A stretch of 64,000 nt of DNA from Mantis religiosa (taxonomy: Eukaryota > Arthropoda > Insecta > Mantodea > Mantidae). Within the stretch, counting starts at the first letter, position 1. The number at the start of each line of letters is the position of its first letter. Of the stretch, positions 1 to 11,982 are shown piece by piece. The notes under the pieces are model-generated. The model did no database searches, was not told the DNA's origin, and saw nothing but the letters and a program-made list of their open reading frames with translations. A program made the translations under genes and the position numbers. Location of the stretch: positions 259,835,637 through 259,899,636 of the forward strand of contig CM060947.1 of NCBI GenBank assembly GCA_030765055.1, in the 5' to 3' direction.

Positions 1-842
1 TGATCTGAGTCACGTATACGCCGAAATGCAGTTAGGCTGTTTGGAGGAATATGATCATGCTTAGATTTCCTTCCATGTAGCTTCTTTGCAGTGATAATGC
101 TGATTTGGTAATATTTCGCCCCTCGAAAGTAACAGTATATAAAGACAGTGTATTTTGGTAGTCCTGGGATTTGAGTGGGTAAGCCTAGTCTTGGTCATTC
201 TAGAAATTCATTCTATTTTGAGGTCTTCCGGAAGTTCCGTTGATCTTAGAATGAAAGTTGTCATGCCGCCCTTCAGTGACGGTCACTCTACACGCATTCT
301 CTAACAATCCCTCAAGATCAAACCACATAGGTCTTAAAAAATAAATAACTTAAATAATACAACTGCTGACATTATTTCATCCCTTAGTCCTTTCAATACT
401 TCGGGAGTGACTTATCTTGAAGCCCACTATTAAAGATCTCGTAAATTGGCATATAATAGGAGTCAGTTTTGTTTCCATCTACCTCTGCTTACCCCTAATA
501 CTTCTTCTACCTTACACTACCACTTAGCCCTAACCTACCCTACCCGACCCTACCCTACCCTAGCTTCTTTATCCTTCCAATTCCTGTCGTCGTTACTGAG
601 TACATTGTGAAACCACTTTGGCGAAACTCTCTTAGTGTCAATTTTCTCATTTGTAACAGTATTACAACGCAAACAGATGTGGGAGGTACTTGAAACGCAC
701 AGTTTTGTGTAGTTTGAAGAACAACCGATTTATTCCTTGTTTGCTTTTTAAATTTTCTAATATGTACCCATTTCTCAAATGCGAACTCGTTATTCATTTT
801 TTATCTCTTGGACATACAAAGAGAATTTCGTTACCTAGACAA
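1..842. other. Unassigned AT-rich sequence
   Basis: No open frame here has recognisable protein motifs. The only local structure is a short degenerate run of CCCTA/TACCC pentamers at about 528-562. The last 50 bases (about 790-842) match the leader that precedes satellite A copies elsewhere (near 14,620 and, reversed, 20,430-20,490), including a conserved ATCTCTTGGACATA-like stretch. Confidence 0.5.
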
Positions 843-1050
843 CAGTGTCAAAACATTTGACTATCACTTAAAGTGTACTGTATTCCCTTATAACTACAAT
901 AATACAATGTATAACTACAAGTAGATAGAACAAGTGTTTGTATAAGAGTAGAGAAAGTCGTGTATATAAAACATTTGACTATCACTTAAGGTCTGATGTA
1001 TTCCGTTGTAACTACAATAAGATAATGATTATAAATAATTGTCAAAGTAT
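843..1050 (+). repeat. Satellite A, about two diverged 121-bp units
   Basis: Two copies of the block that starts AAAACATTTGACTATCACTT, continues through a CCCTTGTAACTACAATAAGA-like segment and ends near GTCATGTATATA. The same unit forms the large reversed array at 18,065-20,426 and smaller arrays at 13,110-13,715 and 14,640-15,790. A leader with ACCTAGACAA precedes it, as at the other loci. Confidence 0.8.
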
Positions 1051-2328
1051 TTAAGGTGACACATATTTTATATTTATTACAAGTAGCTGGCATATCCCGC
1101 TGAAGATGGTTACGGTGCTGATTGAAAAACGTTTCGGGAGGAAAATTTGAACATCTGCTAGTCTAAGTGAGTACTCTTATAAAAGTTAAAGCATATGCAG
1201 GTACTCGTAATTAATATAGATAATGATTGTCTTGAAGTAGATAGTGGAAACTAATGTTTGTAACGATAGTTTCTACAAGAGTAGAGTGTATCTATGTATG
1301 AGAGTTTTCAATTCAGGTTACTGTATGAATGTAATACAAAAGCAGGATTTCTAAAACGGAAGGCATTGTGGCGGTTTATACCGAGTGGTAATTTTTGGTT
1401 TTCATGTCCTATTATGGCGTGGTAATGACGTTTTTGGGTCGTGAGAAAGTCCAGCAGGTGAGAAGTGAGATAAACCTCCTGCAGAGGTCGCACACACGTA
1501 CAGAGCTCGTTACGTTCTATCGGTATTCCCATCCCTTGGCTCCCTTTTTAAAACTGCGGATTGGCTCTGAAAGAGATCCTAATCTTCGAACCTGGTACTT
1601 ATATTTGTTATGCCAATATTTCTGTCATAACGGCAATCGAAGAGTCTACCGGCATTTGTTTTGTTAGCCCGCAAAGAAATACTCCAAAACGCATTTGAAC
1701 GACTGTCAAATGTTCTCTGCGACAGTCAAATGTTCTTCTATGCGACAACTTTGAAGTTCCTTCTCTTAGATTAATAAGAAAGAAAACATGGAAGGAAAGA
1801 AAGCGTGAATGACCAAAATTCGAAACTAATGACAAAGGAATGTCTGGAAAGTATTAAAACCCACAAAATATTTTGTACATAAACGTGCTTAACAACAAAG
1901 CTGTACTTACGAATTCTAGGTTTAGAACACGTATATTTGGATGGTATCTAGCAATTATGCAGTAACAATCAAACAACAAATGACATCATTGCCAATATCA
2001 ATAATTTTTTAGAACTTATACGCAAAAGAACCTAGAACTACCAATCATACCCACATTGAAACACAAGATGTCTTAATTAAGTTCATATTTGACGTTGTTT
2101 GGATATAAGGAATCCTCAGCACCATCATCGGCAATACAATTAAAATTTTCAATATAATTTATTTTATAATTATTGGAACATTCCTTTAAAATTGATCAAA
2201 TAAGCAAAATAATACATGCATCTTTCAAGATAAAGAAAAATGCTGGAAAAAAATCTATCTTGATAACTAAACCTCACCGGAACTGAACTCGGGAACTATT
2301 AAATTAAGAAGTACCTAAGACTAATGCA
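1051..2328. other. Unassigned sequence with a satellite A remnant
   Basis: No recognisable coding sequence. At about 1,205-1,295 a degraded satellite A-like piece (CTTGAAGTAGATAG followed by CAAGAGTAGAG) is visible, so the satellite A element probably once extended further. The rest is AT-rich and I see nothing in it. Confidence 0.4.
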
Positions 2329-3640
2329 CGACGGCTGGTCAATAAAGTGGATCATAATTTTTTAGGGTCATAATTTTCGGCACTAAAACTTAAATTTACT
2401 ATATTCTGTTAGCTTAATGTGAAACAAACACGCCGAAGCAGTTTCATTGTTGATACTCCTGGTTCCCACCTGTGAGAACCAGGCAAGTTCAGACATGTTC
2501 AGTATCACCTACGACTGCAATGGAGGTAACACGCGAGGAACAATATGCGGCTTTGAAATTCTGCTTTCGTCTCAACAAATCTTCAGTTGAGGTCTATACA
2601 ATGTTACAGGAGGCCTATGGAGAGTTTATTTCTTCCCTACAGCACAGCTCAAAGGTAGTTTAAAAGGTTTAAGCGTGGAGACAATCAATTTCAAAGGAAG
2701 GTGGACCCGGTGCTCCAGTAACTGATCTTACGGAACAAAACATCAACACTGCTGTAGTCATTGCGAGAGAGTATCGACTTATTACCTTAAGAAATACTGA
2801 AATCCAGAACAATTCACTGGGTGTCACCCACACGTTGGTGACAGAAACATTTCACATGAGACGTGTTTGTGCGCGATGGATTCCAAGACTGTTGATTCCC
2901 GAACAAAAGAGCATTCTCATGCAGGTCTGCATGCAGTAAAATTTGATCTTAGTGGAAGATCCGGAGCTTCTTTCAAACGTAATCACTGCTGATGAAACTT
3001 GGCTACATCATTTTGATCCCGAGAGCAAACAGCAAAGCTCAGTGTGGAAATCTCCTTCATCACCAACCCCCCAAAAAGGCAAAGGTGGTTCATTCTGCTG
3101 GGAAAGTTATGGTCATCTCATTCCTTGATATTCATCTAATGGTTTATCAGCATGTCGTACCTGCACACACATCAGTAACTGTACAATACTACAGGGATGT
3201 CCTGAAAACATTGCTATTCCATATCAGGCGCAGAAGACACATTTCCCTGAAGCAGGCTGGACGCTGCACCAGGATAATGCGCGGCCTCATATTGGCAATG
3301 TTGTTTCTGAGTATCTTGCAAAAATCAACGTGAAGTGCATCCCTCACCCTCCGTTAGTCCGGATTTAGCCCTATGTGACCTTCTTCTATTCCCTAACTTG
3401 AAAAACCGCCCTCCTGGAAGGCATTATCCATCATCAGAAGCAGTGGTGAAGGCTGCGGAGGCGATATTGAAGGATCTCTCGAAAAATGGTTTCTAGCATG
3501 TCTTTGAAGACTGGCAGAAACGCTGGGGCAAGTGAATCCCATTCAGGGGAGACTATTTTGAGGAGGACCTTCAAAATTATGAGGATGAGTAAAGGTACGT
3601 TGTCAAAAAAATGTGATCCTTTTTTATTGAACAGCCCACC
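2329..3640 (+). mobile_element. Mariner A1, decayed Tc1/mariner-family transposon
   Basis: About 1.3 kb, the usual mariner length. The ends are imperfect inverted repeats built on GGCTGTTCAATAAAGAATG; the right end is followed by TA. The transposase starts at the ATG at 2,520 (MEVTREEQYAALKF) with a helix-turn-helix region, loses frame near 2,630 and resumes in other frames. The first catalytic motif ADETWLHHFDPESK lies near 2,990, and the second-Asp region (CTRIMRGLIL in one frame) and SP-LAL region near 3,270-3,370 are frameshifted. Not capable of making a full transposase. Other copies of this family are at 14,795, 34,326 (reverse), 53,165 and 62,165. Confidence 0.85.
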
Positions 3641-4520
3641 TAGCAATGCCAAATCAAGGAAGCGAACTAAATTTACCATAACAATAAAATGTAAAAGCGA
3701 CTTTAGCAATGGGAAAATCTAATCAACTTGCAAAGAGAAACGCATCGTAGCTATGGCAACTTCAAAAACAGATGACTGATGGACCCTAGTCGGAATACGA
3801 TGTAGTTTACACTTTGTGTGGAATGTTTATCATGCAGAAAGACGACGCAGGATAAACACTAAGTACTGCGTAAGAACGCTGGAACTCGACGTTGGTAAGC
3901 TACTTATGATATCGCTAATCTAGCACAATTGGATGGAAGTAATACGTTTTGTTTTGCCACGCGAGGCTTATTCTTATTTAAATACTTGCTTCTTCATAAA
4001 TCCCCAGCAACACAATTTTCCGCAGCTTACGTCCCGTGTAATCTTCTTAAGAGATGCCAGCTAAATACATGCTCTCTTATTATTTTTACGCCCGTGATGA
4101 TCAACTGCACTGGTCTGTAAATCCTTAGGATAACGGCCCCGTTTTTATTTTGCTCCCTTGTTTCTGCCCCCCCCCCCCGATTTGTACACAAGCCGTAGCA
4201 AAGTTTTTATTTTAATATCCCTCATACTGAAAAATTTATTACGTTACGAACATAACATCTACGCGGGCGGGTATGAAATACTTCAGAAGGCCATGTTTAG
4301 AAAAACAAATGAAATTCGTCAGTGGGTATGCTTCGGCGGCCAGTGTCGATTACAAGTAGATCTTCCAGGTAGGACCGCGTCTTGGTTGTTTCCTGTCCAC
4401 TTGACAGCTACTACTAATATATTGTGACTTTATTATCCTCCAATTTGTTCAATTTGCTCTGACAGTTTACAAAATACATCCATACAAACATTTCTTGTTT
4501 AGTTAAACATTGATTTGAAC
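3641..4520. other. Unassigned sequence
   Basis: No recognisable gene or repeat apart from a run of ten C at about 4,169-4,178. The last part leads into the satellite B array. Confidence 0.4.
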
Positions 4521-5398
4521 AGATCTTTCAGGATAAGGGTAAACCTCCAACGGAAAGTCATATCAGACGGTCGTATCAGGGTGCATAGAGCTTAAGAGTT
4601 ACCAGAAATTTATCTTTCAGGATAAGGGTAAATCTTCAAGGATTAGTCATACCGGACAATGAATGAAATGATGTTCAAATGAGTACAGCGTACATAGAGC
4701 TTAAGAATTCCCAGAAATTCGCCTTTCAGGATAAGGGAAAACTCTAAAGTTAAGTCATATCGGACGATGAATTAAATGAAGTTTAAATGTCAAAAGGGTA
4801 CAGAGAGCTTAGATATACCATACATTCATCTTTGAGAATAAGAGAAAACCTCCAAAGTTAAGTCATATTGCACCATGAATGAAATGATGTTCAAATAAAT
4901 ACAGAGTACATAGAGCTTAGAGTTACCAGACATTCATTTTTCAGGATAAGAGAAAACTTCCAACGTTAAGTCATATCAGACGATGAATGAAATGATGTTC
5001 AAATTAGTACAGGATACATAGAGCTTTGAGTTACCAGACATTCATCTTTCAGGATAAGAGAAAACCTCCAACGTTAAGTCATATGGGACGATGAATGAAA
5101 TGATGTTCAAATTAGTACAGGATACATAGAGCTTTGAGTTACCAGACATTCATCTTTCAGGATAAGAGAAAACCTCCAACGTTAATTCATATCGGACGGT
5201 GAATGAAATGATGTTCAAATTAGTACAGGATCCATAGAGCTTTGAGTTACCAGACATTCATCTTTCAGGATAAGAGAAAACCTCCAACGTTAAGTCATAT
5301 CGGACGATGAATGAAATGATGTTCAAATTAGTACAGGATACATAGAGTTTAGAGTTACCAGACATTCATCTTTCAGGATAAGGGAAAACCTCCAACGT
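4521..5398 (-). repeat. Satellite B tandem array, about 8 units of 108 bp
   Basis: Reverse orientation relative to the arrays at 10.6 and 59 kb. Each unit reads CTTTCAGGATAAG, AAAACCTCCAACGTTAAGTC, GACGATGAATGAAATGATG and TACATAGAGCTTAGAGTTAC in order. The first units are more diverged than the last ones. The array stops abruptly at about 5,398 inside the CTCCAACGT segment. Confidence 0.92.
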
Positions 5399-6130
5399 GT
5401 AACGGCAGTTTTTGTTTGAACTTTAAAATGGGTTTTGTTTTCTGATCCGAATATTAGTGGGCCATGTAATGACAATATTAAAAAGTGATGAACGGTTGCT
5501 ATGGGAATAAAATCAATCATCTTCATAGATATAGGTTCTGTAATCTTGTTTAATGTGGATGGAAAAATGTGAATATAACAGTTTTGTAATGGAAAATGAA
5601 TAATTTCAAAGTGGACGTGCAGGAGTAAGACATTTTATGTAATTAACGTAAACTATTTATTAAGGTAGTAAGGATTCATCGATACCTGGAGGTAACCTGC
5701 AATGATTGACTAATAAATGAAATTTCGAGCAAAATTCAATCAATGTTATATACAATCATATTATATATTTATCGCAATTGTATTAGCTTAACTGTAATTT
5801 GTGAGTAATTATTATTAACTGTTTATATACATTGCACACATTTTTGATGAGCAAAATGCAATCAAGACGATACAATTTGTGACCTGAAGAAACTGAGAGC
5901 TGCAAGAACTGGCAGTGATGGAAGAGTATTGTGCTTACAACGAAGAAGTACCACTGCAAACGTGTTTTTTTTCTACATATATGTACATATATATTTTCGT
6001 TTCTATTTTTATTTTCCTTATTTAACCTTTTTTTATTATTTGCATTTATTTTCTTATGTATTTTCCTTAGTTTCACACATTCACTATAAACATAAACACC
6101 AATTTACACAAAAACAGAATTAATAGTGGA
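5399..6130. other. Unassigned AT-rich sequence
   Basis: Strongly AT-rich, with T-rich tracts at about 5,965-6,060. No recognisable coding sequence or repeat. Confidence 0.4.
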
Positions 6131-6905
6131 AAATATCCATAAAACACATAGGAGTTTGGAACAAAACCAATGGCAGATATAGGTATATCTGGAAATGAAC
6201 TAGCAGATAAACTGGCAAACGAAGCAGCTCAAGACAAAGAAAAAGAAATTGTATACAACAGAACTCCGAAAACCTCAATTAAAACAATGTTAAATGACAT
6301 AGGATTACAGAAGTGGCAAGAAAGATGGAACAATGCTATAAAAGGTGCATTAACTAAGTCCTTCTTTCCAACTGTCAAAGACAGACTCAGAAGAAAGCTC
6401 CCCATAACCACAGAATTTACAGCAATAGTCTCAGGACATGGTCATACAAGATCATACCTTCACCGATTTCACATCATTGATGACCCAACATGCCCATGCA
6501 AGGGAGGAGAGAAAACACTGAATCATATCATATACCAATGCCCAAACACGAAACAACAGAGAACGCAACTAATAAATGAAACTAGAAGGAAGGGAGACGT
6601 TTGGCCAATTAACAACCAACAACTCATAACAAGACATTTTCAAGCATTTCTGCGGTTCATTCGAAGTATCAACATGCGAATTTGTAATAAACTATAAGAA
6701 ACATTAGTGCAATGGCATAGAATTCAAGAACGAGTGGACTTGATTCAATAAACTATTGTAAATATTATATTCGCTGCCATTATAAATTATAATTGTAACA
6801 AAAGTAACATATGTAAACTGTAACATTGGTAGAAAATGTAATTTAAAGCATGTAGTATTACTCGGTAATGAGGCATGCCGATTAATGACAATTAAATAAA
6901 AAAAC
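6131..6905 (+). mobile_element. 5'-truncated non-LTR retrotransposon, 3' end
   Basis: Contains the C-terminal end of the RNase H domain, the region after it and a short 3' untranslated stretch ending in an A-rich segment (AAATAAAAAAAC, about 6,893-6,905). It has no 5' part, as expected of a truncated LINE copy. The RNase H part is related to the reverse-strand fragment at 11,983-12,245. Confidence 0.8.
6149..6697 (+). pseudogene. LINE polyprotein fragment: RNase H end plus CCHC motif
   Basis: The frame open to a stop at 6,697 encodes GISGNELADKLANEAAQ, the last conserved RNase H helix with its Asp, then about 90 residues, then a Cys-Pro-Cys...His...Cys cluster (CPCKGGEKTLNHIIYQC) typical of the C-terminus of RNase H-bearing non-LTR elements of the I/R1/Jockey type. 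The ATG at 6,170 is internal and is not a natural start; upstream codons continue the RNase H frame to a stop near 6,150. The clade is inferred from layout only. Confidence 0.78.
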
Positions 6906-6991
6906 AAACACCCATGCCCAAGGCGAGACTCCAACCCGCGACCCTCTACGCTAGACAAATAGGCTTTAGTTGCCATGGCTACGAGGGCCGG
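6906..6991 (-). mobile_element. tRNA-like SINE head
   Basis: The reverse complement has a tRNA-like layout with a B-box-like GGGTTGGAGTCTC and a short acceptor-like end (GCCGGCCCTCGTAGCC). It is not a functional tRNA: the anticodon arm is degenerate. It differs from the SINE1 head and lies between a LINE 3' end and a single satellite B monomer. Confidence 0.55.
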
Positions 6992-7096
6992 CTACTTTAA
7001 GTCATATCCGACGATGAATGTGATGATTTTCAAATGAGTACAGGGTACATAGGGCTTTGAGTTACCAGATGTTCAGCTTTTAGTGTAAGGAAAAGA
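6992..7096 (-). repeat. Solitary satellite B monomer
   Basis: One reverse-oriented satellite B unit (TTAAGTCATATCCGACGATG ... CATAGGGCTTTGAGTTACC) outside any array. Confidence 0.8.
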
Positions 7097-7261
7097 CTCG
7101 AATAAAAGATCTTATTATGTTAATTGAAATTGAATTTAGAATTTAAGTAAAAAGGTTTAAATGGTAGAAGTTTATTTAAATATAGATTAAATTATTATTT
7201 TAATGTATTTAGATATTATAGAATTATTATTTTTTCAGGTTCTATATGATTTATACCTTTA

Positions 7262-7342
7262 ATATTTTACCCCGACCCAGATTCGAACTCGGGACTCTTG
7301 AACGCGAGGCAGACGCGATACCTCCACGCTCACTAGGCGGGC
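7262..7342 (-). mobile_element. SINE1 tRNA-like head without its satellite B tail
   Basis: Reverse complement of the GCCCGCCT... tRNA-like module seen in full SINE1 copies, including CGAGTTCGAATCTGGGTC (B box). The satellite B-like 3' body is absent and AT-rich sequence follows instead, so the head occurs alone here. Confidence 0.75.
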
Positions 7343-8484
7343 ACTAACGTTTGTGTATTTTGGTTCACATTGTCGCGTGTTACGTTGCGGTTTGTGACTG
7401 TTACACGACCGTCTCCCCTTTTGTCTGTTTGTGGCGAGATAAAACGAGAACAAAAGCAGTGCGAGAGTAACTTAATACACAGCAAAACATAAATCTTAGC
7501 ATTTCCTCTCGTGTTTCTTGAACATTTTTTTTTTTTTTTGAATCTGAAGCCGTGACGTCGGTCATGGTATACGAGAGCGTTGCGTATGCAAATTATTTAA
7601 TTATACCTTCCAAGACTTGTTAGCGGGAAATGAAAAGCAAGCAGAAATTTTATTCAAAACATTGCATTATAAGACACATACCTTTTTCCTGGCGCGCACA
7701 AAAGACGAGCAGGAAATGAATGCTGCGGAGAATAAAGCAACTCCACAAAAAAACAAAAGAGGAAAGCGCGGGGTCGGTCCCAAGTTTCGAACAGTGTCTA
7801 ATTAATTCCACAAGTTCCCTTCCTTAATATAGATCACACTTTCCAAAACTGCAGTAAATTTATCAGTAGACAAGATAGTCGGAGGGGGGCAACAAAAGGC
7901 GGGGGGCCCCCTTAAGAAGGCGGGGCGCGCTATTAATTTGGGAATGTTATCACAGAGCAGCCAACTGCCACAACCTCCCGCAGCACGAGTTTCAATTATT
8001 TCCCCCAGACTTTGCGGCGAAATGCCGATGTGCGAAATTAATTTTCGGTGCCAATGTGACGGTTGGTCGCCCGAATATTTTCCAAGGCATTAAAACGGGC
8101 AAAGATGAAGGTCAGAAATGAGGCTGGTACCGCCGGAAACATCGCCGAATTAAGGTGAAGGTCGTAAATGTACAGCTCCGCACAAAAACTTCTGCTGTCG
8201 GTCGCACTGCTAGTTTTTTGCTCACGCACACAAACCTCGAAATTAAGTTAATAATTCTGGTTGAACGTAAGGTATAATCACATTATTTCATTTAAACAAA
8301 TATATTGCTTGAAACGGTACCCTAAAGTATTTTTTTTTTTTCTCTTTGAAACTTCGATATTAGACAAGCTAAAATAATCGGCGTTACGAGATTTTCGCAT
8401 TCATACTGACAATCAGGATTTCTTAAATATTTATTAAATATTTTAGTGTTTGAATTGTCTAATTTATATAAAACCGACGAAATA
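7343..8484. other. Unassigned sequence with GC-rich patches
   Basis: No recognised gene. A short frame at 7,617-7,805 (62 codons, Lys-rich end) has no family motif. The 7,830-8,230 part is GC-richer than its surroundings and has none of the local repeats, so it is a candidate for unique host sequence. Confidence 0.35.
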
Positions 8485-9817
8485 CGAGGCATGCTTCTTA
8501 AGTCAGTACCGTTTGGAATTAAAAAAAAAGGCATGCATAGATATCGAAATAATTTTATTTTTACATGAAAGCCTATACCTTAATCTACTTTTCTACATAA
8601 TTTCCGTGAATATTGAGGCACTTGTCATAACGTGGCACCAGTTTTTGAGTACCCTCCTCATAAAATTCTGCCGCCTGGCGTGTTAACCACTGTATCACAA
8701 CTGTTTTGACTTCGTTATCGTCTTGAAGACGCTGACCGCCCAGATGTTTCTTCAGGTGCAGGAACAAATGGTAGTCGCTGGGCGCCAGATCAGAGCTGTA
8801 TGGAGGATGATCTAGAGTTTCCCATTGAAAAGATTTGATGAGATCTTTGGTCCGATTAGCCACATCTGGACGGGCATTGTCATGCAGCAAAACGATACCC
8901 TTACTCAAATTGCCACGTCTTTTGTTCTGGATTGCACGGTGCAGATTGTTCAATGTCTCAAAATAAGACGCTGCATTGATTGTCTCATTACGAGGCAGAA
9001 ACTCCACAAGCAATACTCCATTTCTCTCCCAAAAGTTTGTGCACATGATCTTCTGGGCAGAAGTTGTTTGCTTAAACTTCACTTTTGAGGGTGATGATGA
9101 ATGTCGCTATTCCATGGATTGTTGTTTCGTTTCTGGTGTGACGTAGGTCACCCATGTTTCGTCACCAGTAACAATTTGGTCTAAAAGATCTTCACCTTCA
9201 TTGTGGTACCGCTCAAGGAAAGTCAATGCACTGCCTAAACGTTGGGTTGTGTGCAAACCAGTCAACATTTTCGGAACCCAACATGAACACAAATTCCGGT
9301 ACTTCAAGTTCTAGGTCAAAATGCGATACAAAACACTACGAGAATATTGAGGAAAATAGTCGCACAATTATGAAATTGTAAAGCGTCTGTTTTCTCTCAA
9401 CTTTTTGTCCACTTTCTGCACCAAATCTTCAGTAACGACAGAAGGACGTCCACTCCGTTCTTCATCATGCACATTTATGTGGCCATTTTTAAGTGCTCTC
9501 ACCCATTTCCTTATCACTCCATCACTCATAATGTTTTGTCCGTAAACTTCACAGATTTCACGACGAATATTGATTGGTTTTACGCCTTTAGCGCTAAGAA
9601 ATCGTATAACAGCCCGTACTTCACAATCGGCGGGACTCACGATTGTCGGAGGCATCTTAAACACTCAGTAACCAACGTATACAATTAAGAATCAGACTGT
9701 AATGGCGTCAGTGCGTAGACAAGAGACGTAGGTAACCAGCGCGCATGCGTGGAACGCCAACCGTAGCGCTGCGGCGGCGGAATCGCAAAACGATACTGAC
9801 TTAAAAAACATGCCTCG
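8485..9817 (-). mobile_element. Mariner B1, complete 1,333-bp transposon
   Basis: Both ends are present: CGAGGCATG...TTAAGTCAGTACCG at the left and its inverse ending CATGCCTCG at 9,817. TA dinucleotides flank at 8,483-8,484 and 9,818-9,819, the expected mariner target duplication. Length and layout are those of a full mariner. The second copy at 56,827-58,130 is more decayed. A GC-rich element, R-GC, starts immediately to the right. Confidence 0.93.
8585..9655 (-). pseudogene. Mariner transposase with three in-frame stop codons
   Basis: A single reverse-strand frame from ATG at 9,655 (MPPTIVSPADCEV) to the stop at 8,585 covers 356 codons, the usual size. It has an N-terminal helix-turn-helix (about residues 5-50), the RSGRPS linker, WVPKML, and all three catalytic aspartates: VTGDETW (about 165), LLHDNARP (about 259) and LAPSDYHLF (about 294). 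The last two are 34 residues apart, so it is a DD34D enzyme. Nonsense codons fall at about residues 96 (TAA, 9,368-9,370), 115 (TAG, 9,311-9,313) and 183 (TAG, 9,107-9,109). There is no frameshift. The paralogue B2 keeps sense codons (Ser, Glu) at the first two. Confidence 0.93.
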
Positions 9818-9822
9818 TAATA

Positions 9823-10345
9823 GTTCTCCCTGTAGGGGAGGGGATTCGCCCCCTTCAGCTGCCGTGGTGCGAGCGCTGCGGACCCTTAGCACTCGTGGTA
9901 CCTCTGACGTTACCAGAGGAACCTCCGGTCGAACATTCGAGTCCCTCCCTGATAGGGAGTTGTTCGGATTGGGTTGCACTCGAGGAGGCAGTGGGTGTTC
10001 GGGTACGTCTCCGGACGGGGTTGAAGGAAACCATTAATATTTCCGCGTACTAGCCAGCATAGCTAGTAGAATGTATGTTAGATCACCAGAAGGCCCTACC
10101 GAGGTCATATCGGTAGCCTTCCCATTTTGGAGTTGGCGCGCGTAAGTTGCGTATACACTTCCATCCCATCTTGAGTCCACAGGACCAGATGGGGTGGAGT
10201 GCTTGTTAGTCTCTTGGTCTTTCCCTATGGAAACCCCCACGGGGGCGCCGGGCGCCATTTTGGAATAGCTCCGTAACTCCTTGGTCGAAGAAGGCTGGGG
10301 TCCCTGGTCCTACGGTTTCAGTACTAATGGGAGTAGAACCTCTGG
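9823..10345 (+). mobile_element. R-GC element copy 1, unclassified
   Basis: GC-rich, non-coding looking, about 520 bp. It shares order and sequence with copies at 31,256-31,759 and, reversed and interrupted, at 52,948-55,560: GGGGAGGGGAT, GCGGACCCTTAGCACTCGTG, GACGTTACCAGAGGAACCTC, GTTCGGATTGGGTTG, GCGCGTAAGT, ACTAATGGG-GTAGAACCTC. The reverse frame conserved between copies (NVRPEVPLVTS-VPRVLRVRS) is short and I do not treat it as a gene. Family unknown. Confidence 0.75.
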
Positions 10346-10504
10346 AATTAAGTAACTATTTAATATTTCTAACATAGCTAAATCATTTTCCTGAGATCTG
10401 CAAGACAATATCCCGCTTAGCTTTGACAAAATATAAGACCTTCTTATATTTTGAACTCATAATTTACAAGGTTTCTTCAAGATAGTGTGTCTCCCACACT
10501 TTTT

Positions 10505-11982
10505 CAGTTCACACACTCAAACATAGGTAAGTCATATCGGACCTCAGGGTCCGCAGACCTTAAAGTTACCAGGCGTAATAATTTAAACATCATTTCATTA
10601 ATAGCGCAGTATGACTTGACGTTGGAGGTTTTCTCTTACCATAAGAGATGAATGTCTGATAACTCTAAGCTCTAATTACGCTGTACTAATTTGGTCATCT
10701 ATCCATTCATTGTCCGACATAACTTAACGTTTAAAGTTTTCTCTTATCCTGAAAGACGAATTTCTGGTAACTCTAGGCTCTATGTGCCTTGTACTCATTT
10801 GAACATCATTTCATTCTTCGTCCGATATGACTTAACGTTTGAGGTTTTCTCTTATCCTGAAAGACGAATTTCTGGTAACTCTAGGCTCTATGTGCCTTGT
10901 ACTCATTTGAACATCATTTCATTCTTCGTCCGATATGACTTAACGTTTGAGGTTTTCTCTTATCCTGAAAGACGAATTTCTGGTAACTCTAGGCTCTATG
11001 TGCCTTGTACTCATTTGAACATCATTTCATTCATCGTCCGATATGACTTAACGTTTGAGGTTTTCTCTTATCCTGAAAGATGAATGTCTGGTAACTCTAA
11101 GCTCTATGTACCCTGTACTCATTTGAACATCATTTCATTCATCGTCCGATATGACTTAACGTTGGAGGTTTTCTCTTATCCTGAAAGATGAATGTCTGGT
11201 AACTCTAAGCTCTATGTACCCTGTACTCATTTGAACATCATTTCATTGATCGTCCGATATGACCTAACGTTGGAGGCTTTCTGTTATCCTGAAAGATGAA
11301 TGTCTGGTAACTCTAAGCTCTATGTACCCTGTACTCATTTGAACATCATTTCATTCATCGTCCGATATGACTTAACGTTGGAGGTTTTCTCTTATCCTGA
11401 AAGATGAATGTCTGGTAACTCTAAGCTCTATGTACCCTGTACTCATTTGAACATCATTTCATTCATCGTCCGATATGACTTAATGTTGGAGGTTTTCTGT
11501 TATCCTGAAAGATGAATGTCTGATAACTCTAAGCTCTATGTACCCTGTACTCATTTGAACATCATTTTATTCATCGTCCGATATGACTTAATGTTGGAGG
11601 TTTTCTGTTATCCTGAAAGATGAATGTCTGATAACTCTAAGCTCTATGTACCCTGTACTCATTTGAACATCATTTCATTCATCGTCCGATATGACTTAAT
11701 GTTGGAGGTTTTCTGTTATCCTGAAAGATGAATGTCTGATAACTCTAAGCTCTATGTACCCTGTACTCATTTGAACATCATTTCATTCATCGTCCGATAT
11801 GACCTAACGTTGGCGGCTTTCTGTTATCCTGAAAGATGAATGTCTGGTAACTCTAAGCTCTATGTACCCTGTACTCATTTGAACATCATTTCATTCATCG
11901 TCCGATATGACTTAATGTTGGAGGTTTTCTGTTATCCTGAAAGATGAATGTCTGGTAACTCTAAGCTCTATGTACCCTGTAC
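10505..11982 (+). repeat. Satellite B array, 13 units of 108 bp
   Basis: The motif CTGGTAACTCTAAGCTCTATG recurs with a spacing of exactly 108 bp (for example 10,764, 10,872, 10,980, 11,088 and on to 11,952). The array begins with a short inverted piece (about 10,528-10,580) before the forward units. Blocks of neighbouring units share private variants (GACGAATTTCTGG at 10,755-10,990; AATGTTGGAGG with CTGATAACTC at 11,480-11,740), which indicates local amplification. 108 is 36 codons, so one frame stays open for 130 codons, but this is a by-product of the unit length. Confidence 0.95.

Noticed and set aside
1395..1667. A 90-codon forward frame and overlapping reverse frames at 1,308-1,835
   Set aside because: No motif, no codon signal I could recognise, and frames of this length are expected by chance here.
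9830..10258. R-GC reverse frames as a protein-coding gene
   Set aside because: Similar short frames appear in two copies, but they start and stop differently and the third copy breaks them. GC-rich sequence favours long chance frames.
10691..11083. A 130-codon open frame with a 36-residue repeat
   Set aside because: It is produced by satellite B, whose 108-bp unit equals 36 codons. Variant units close the frame, and the other arrays do not conserve it.
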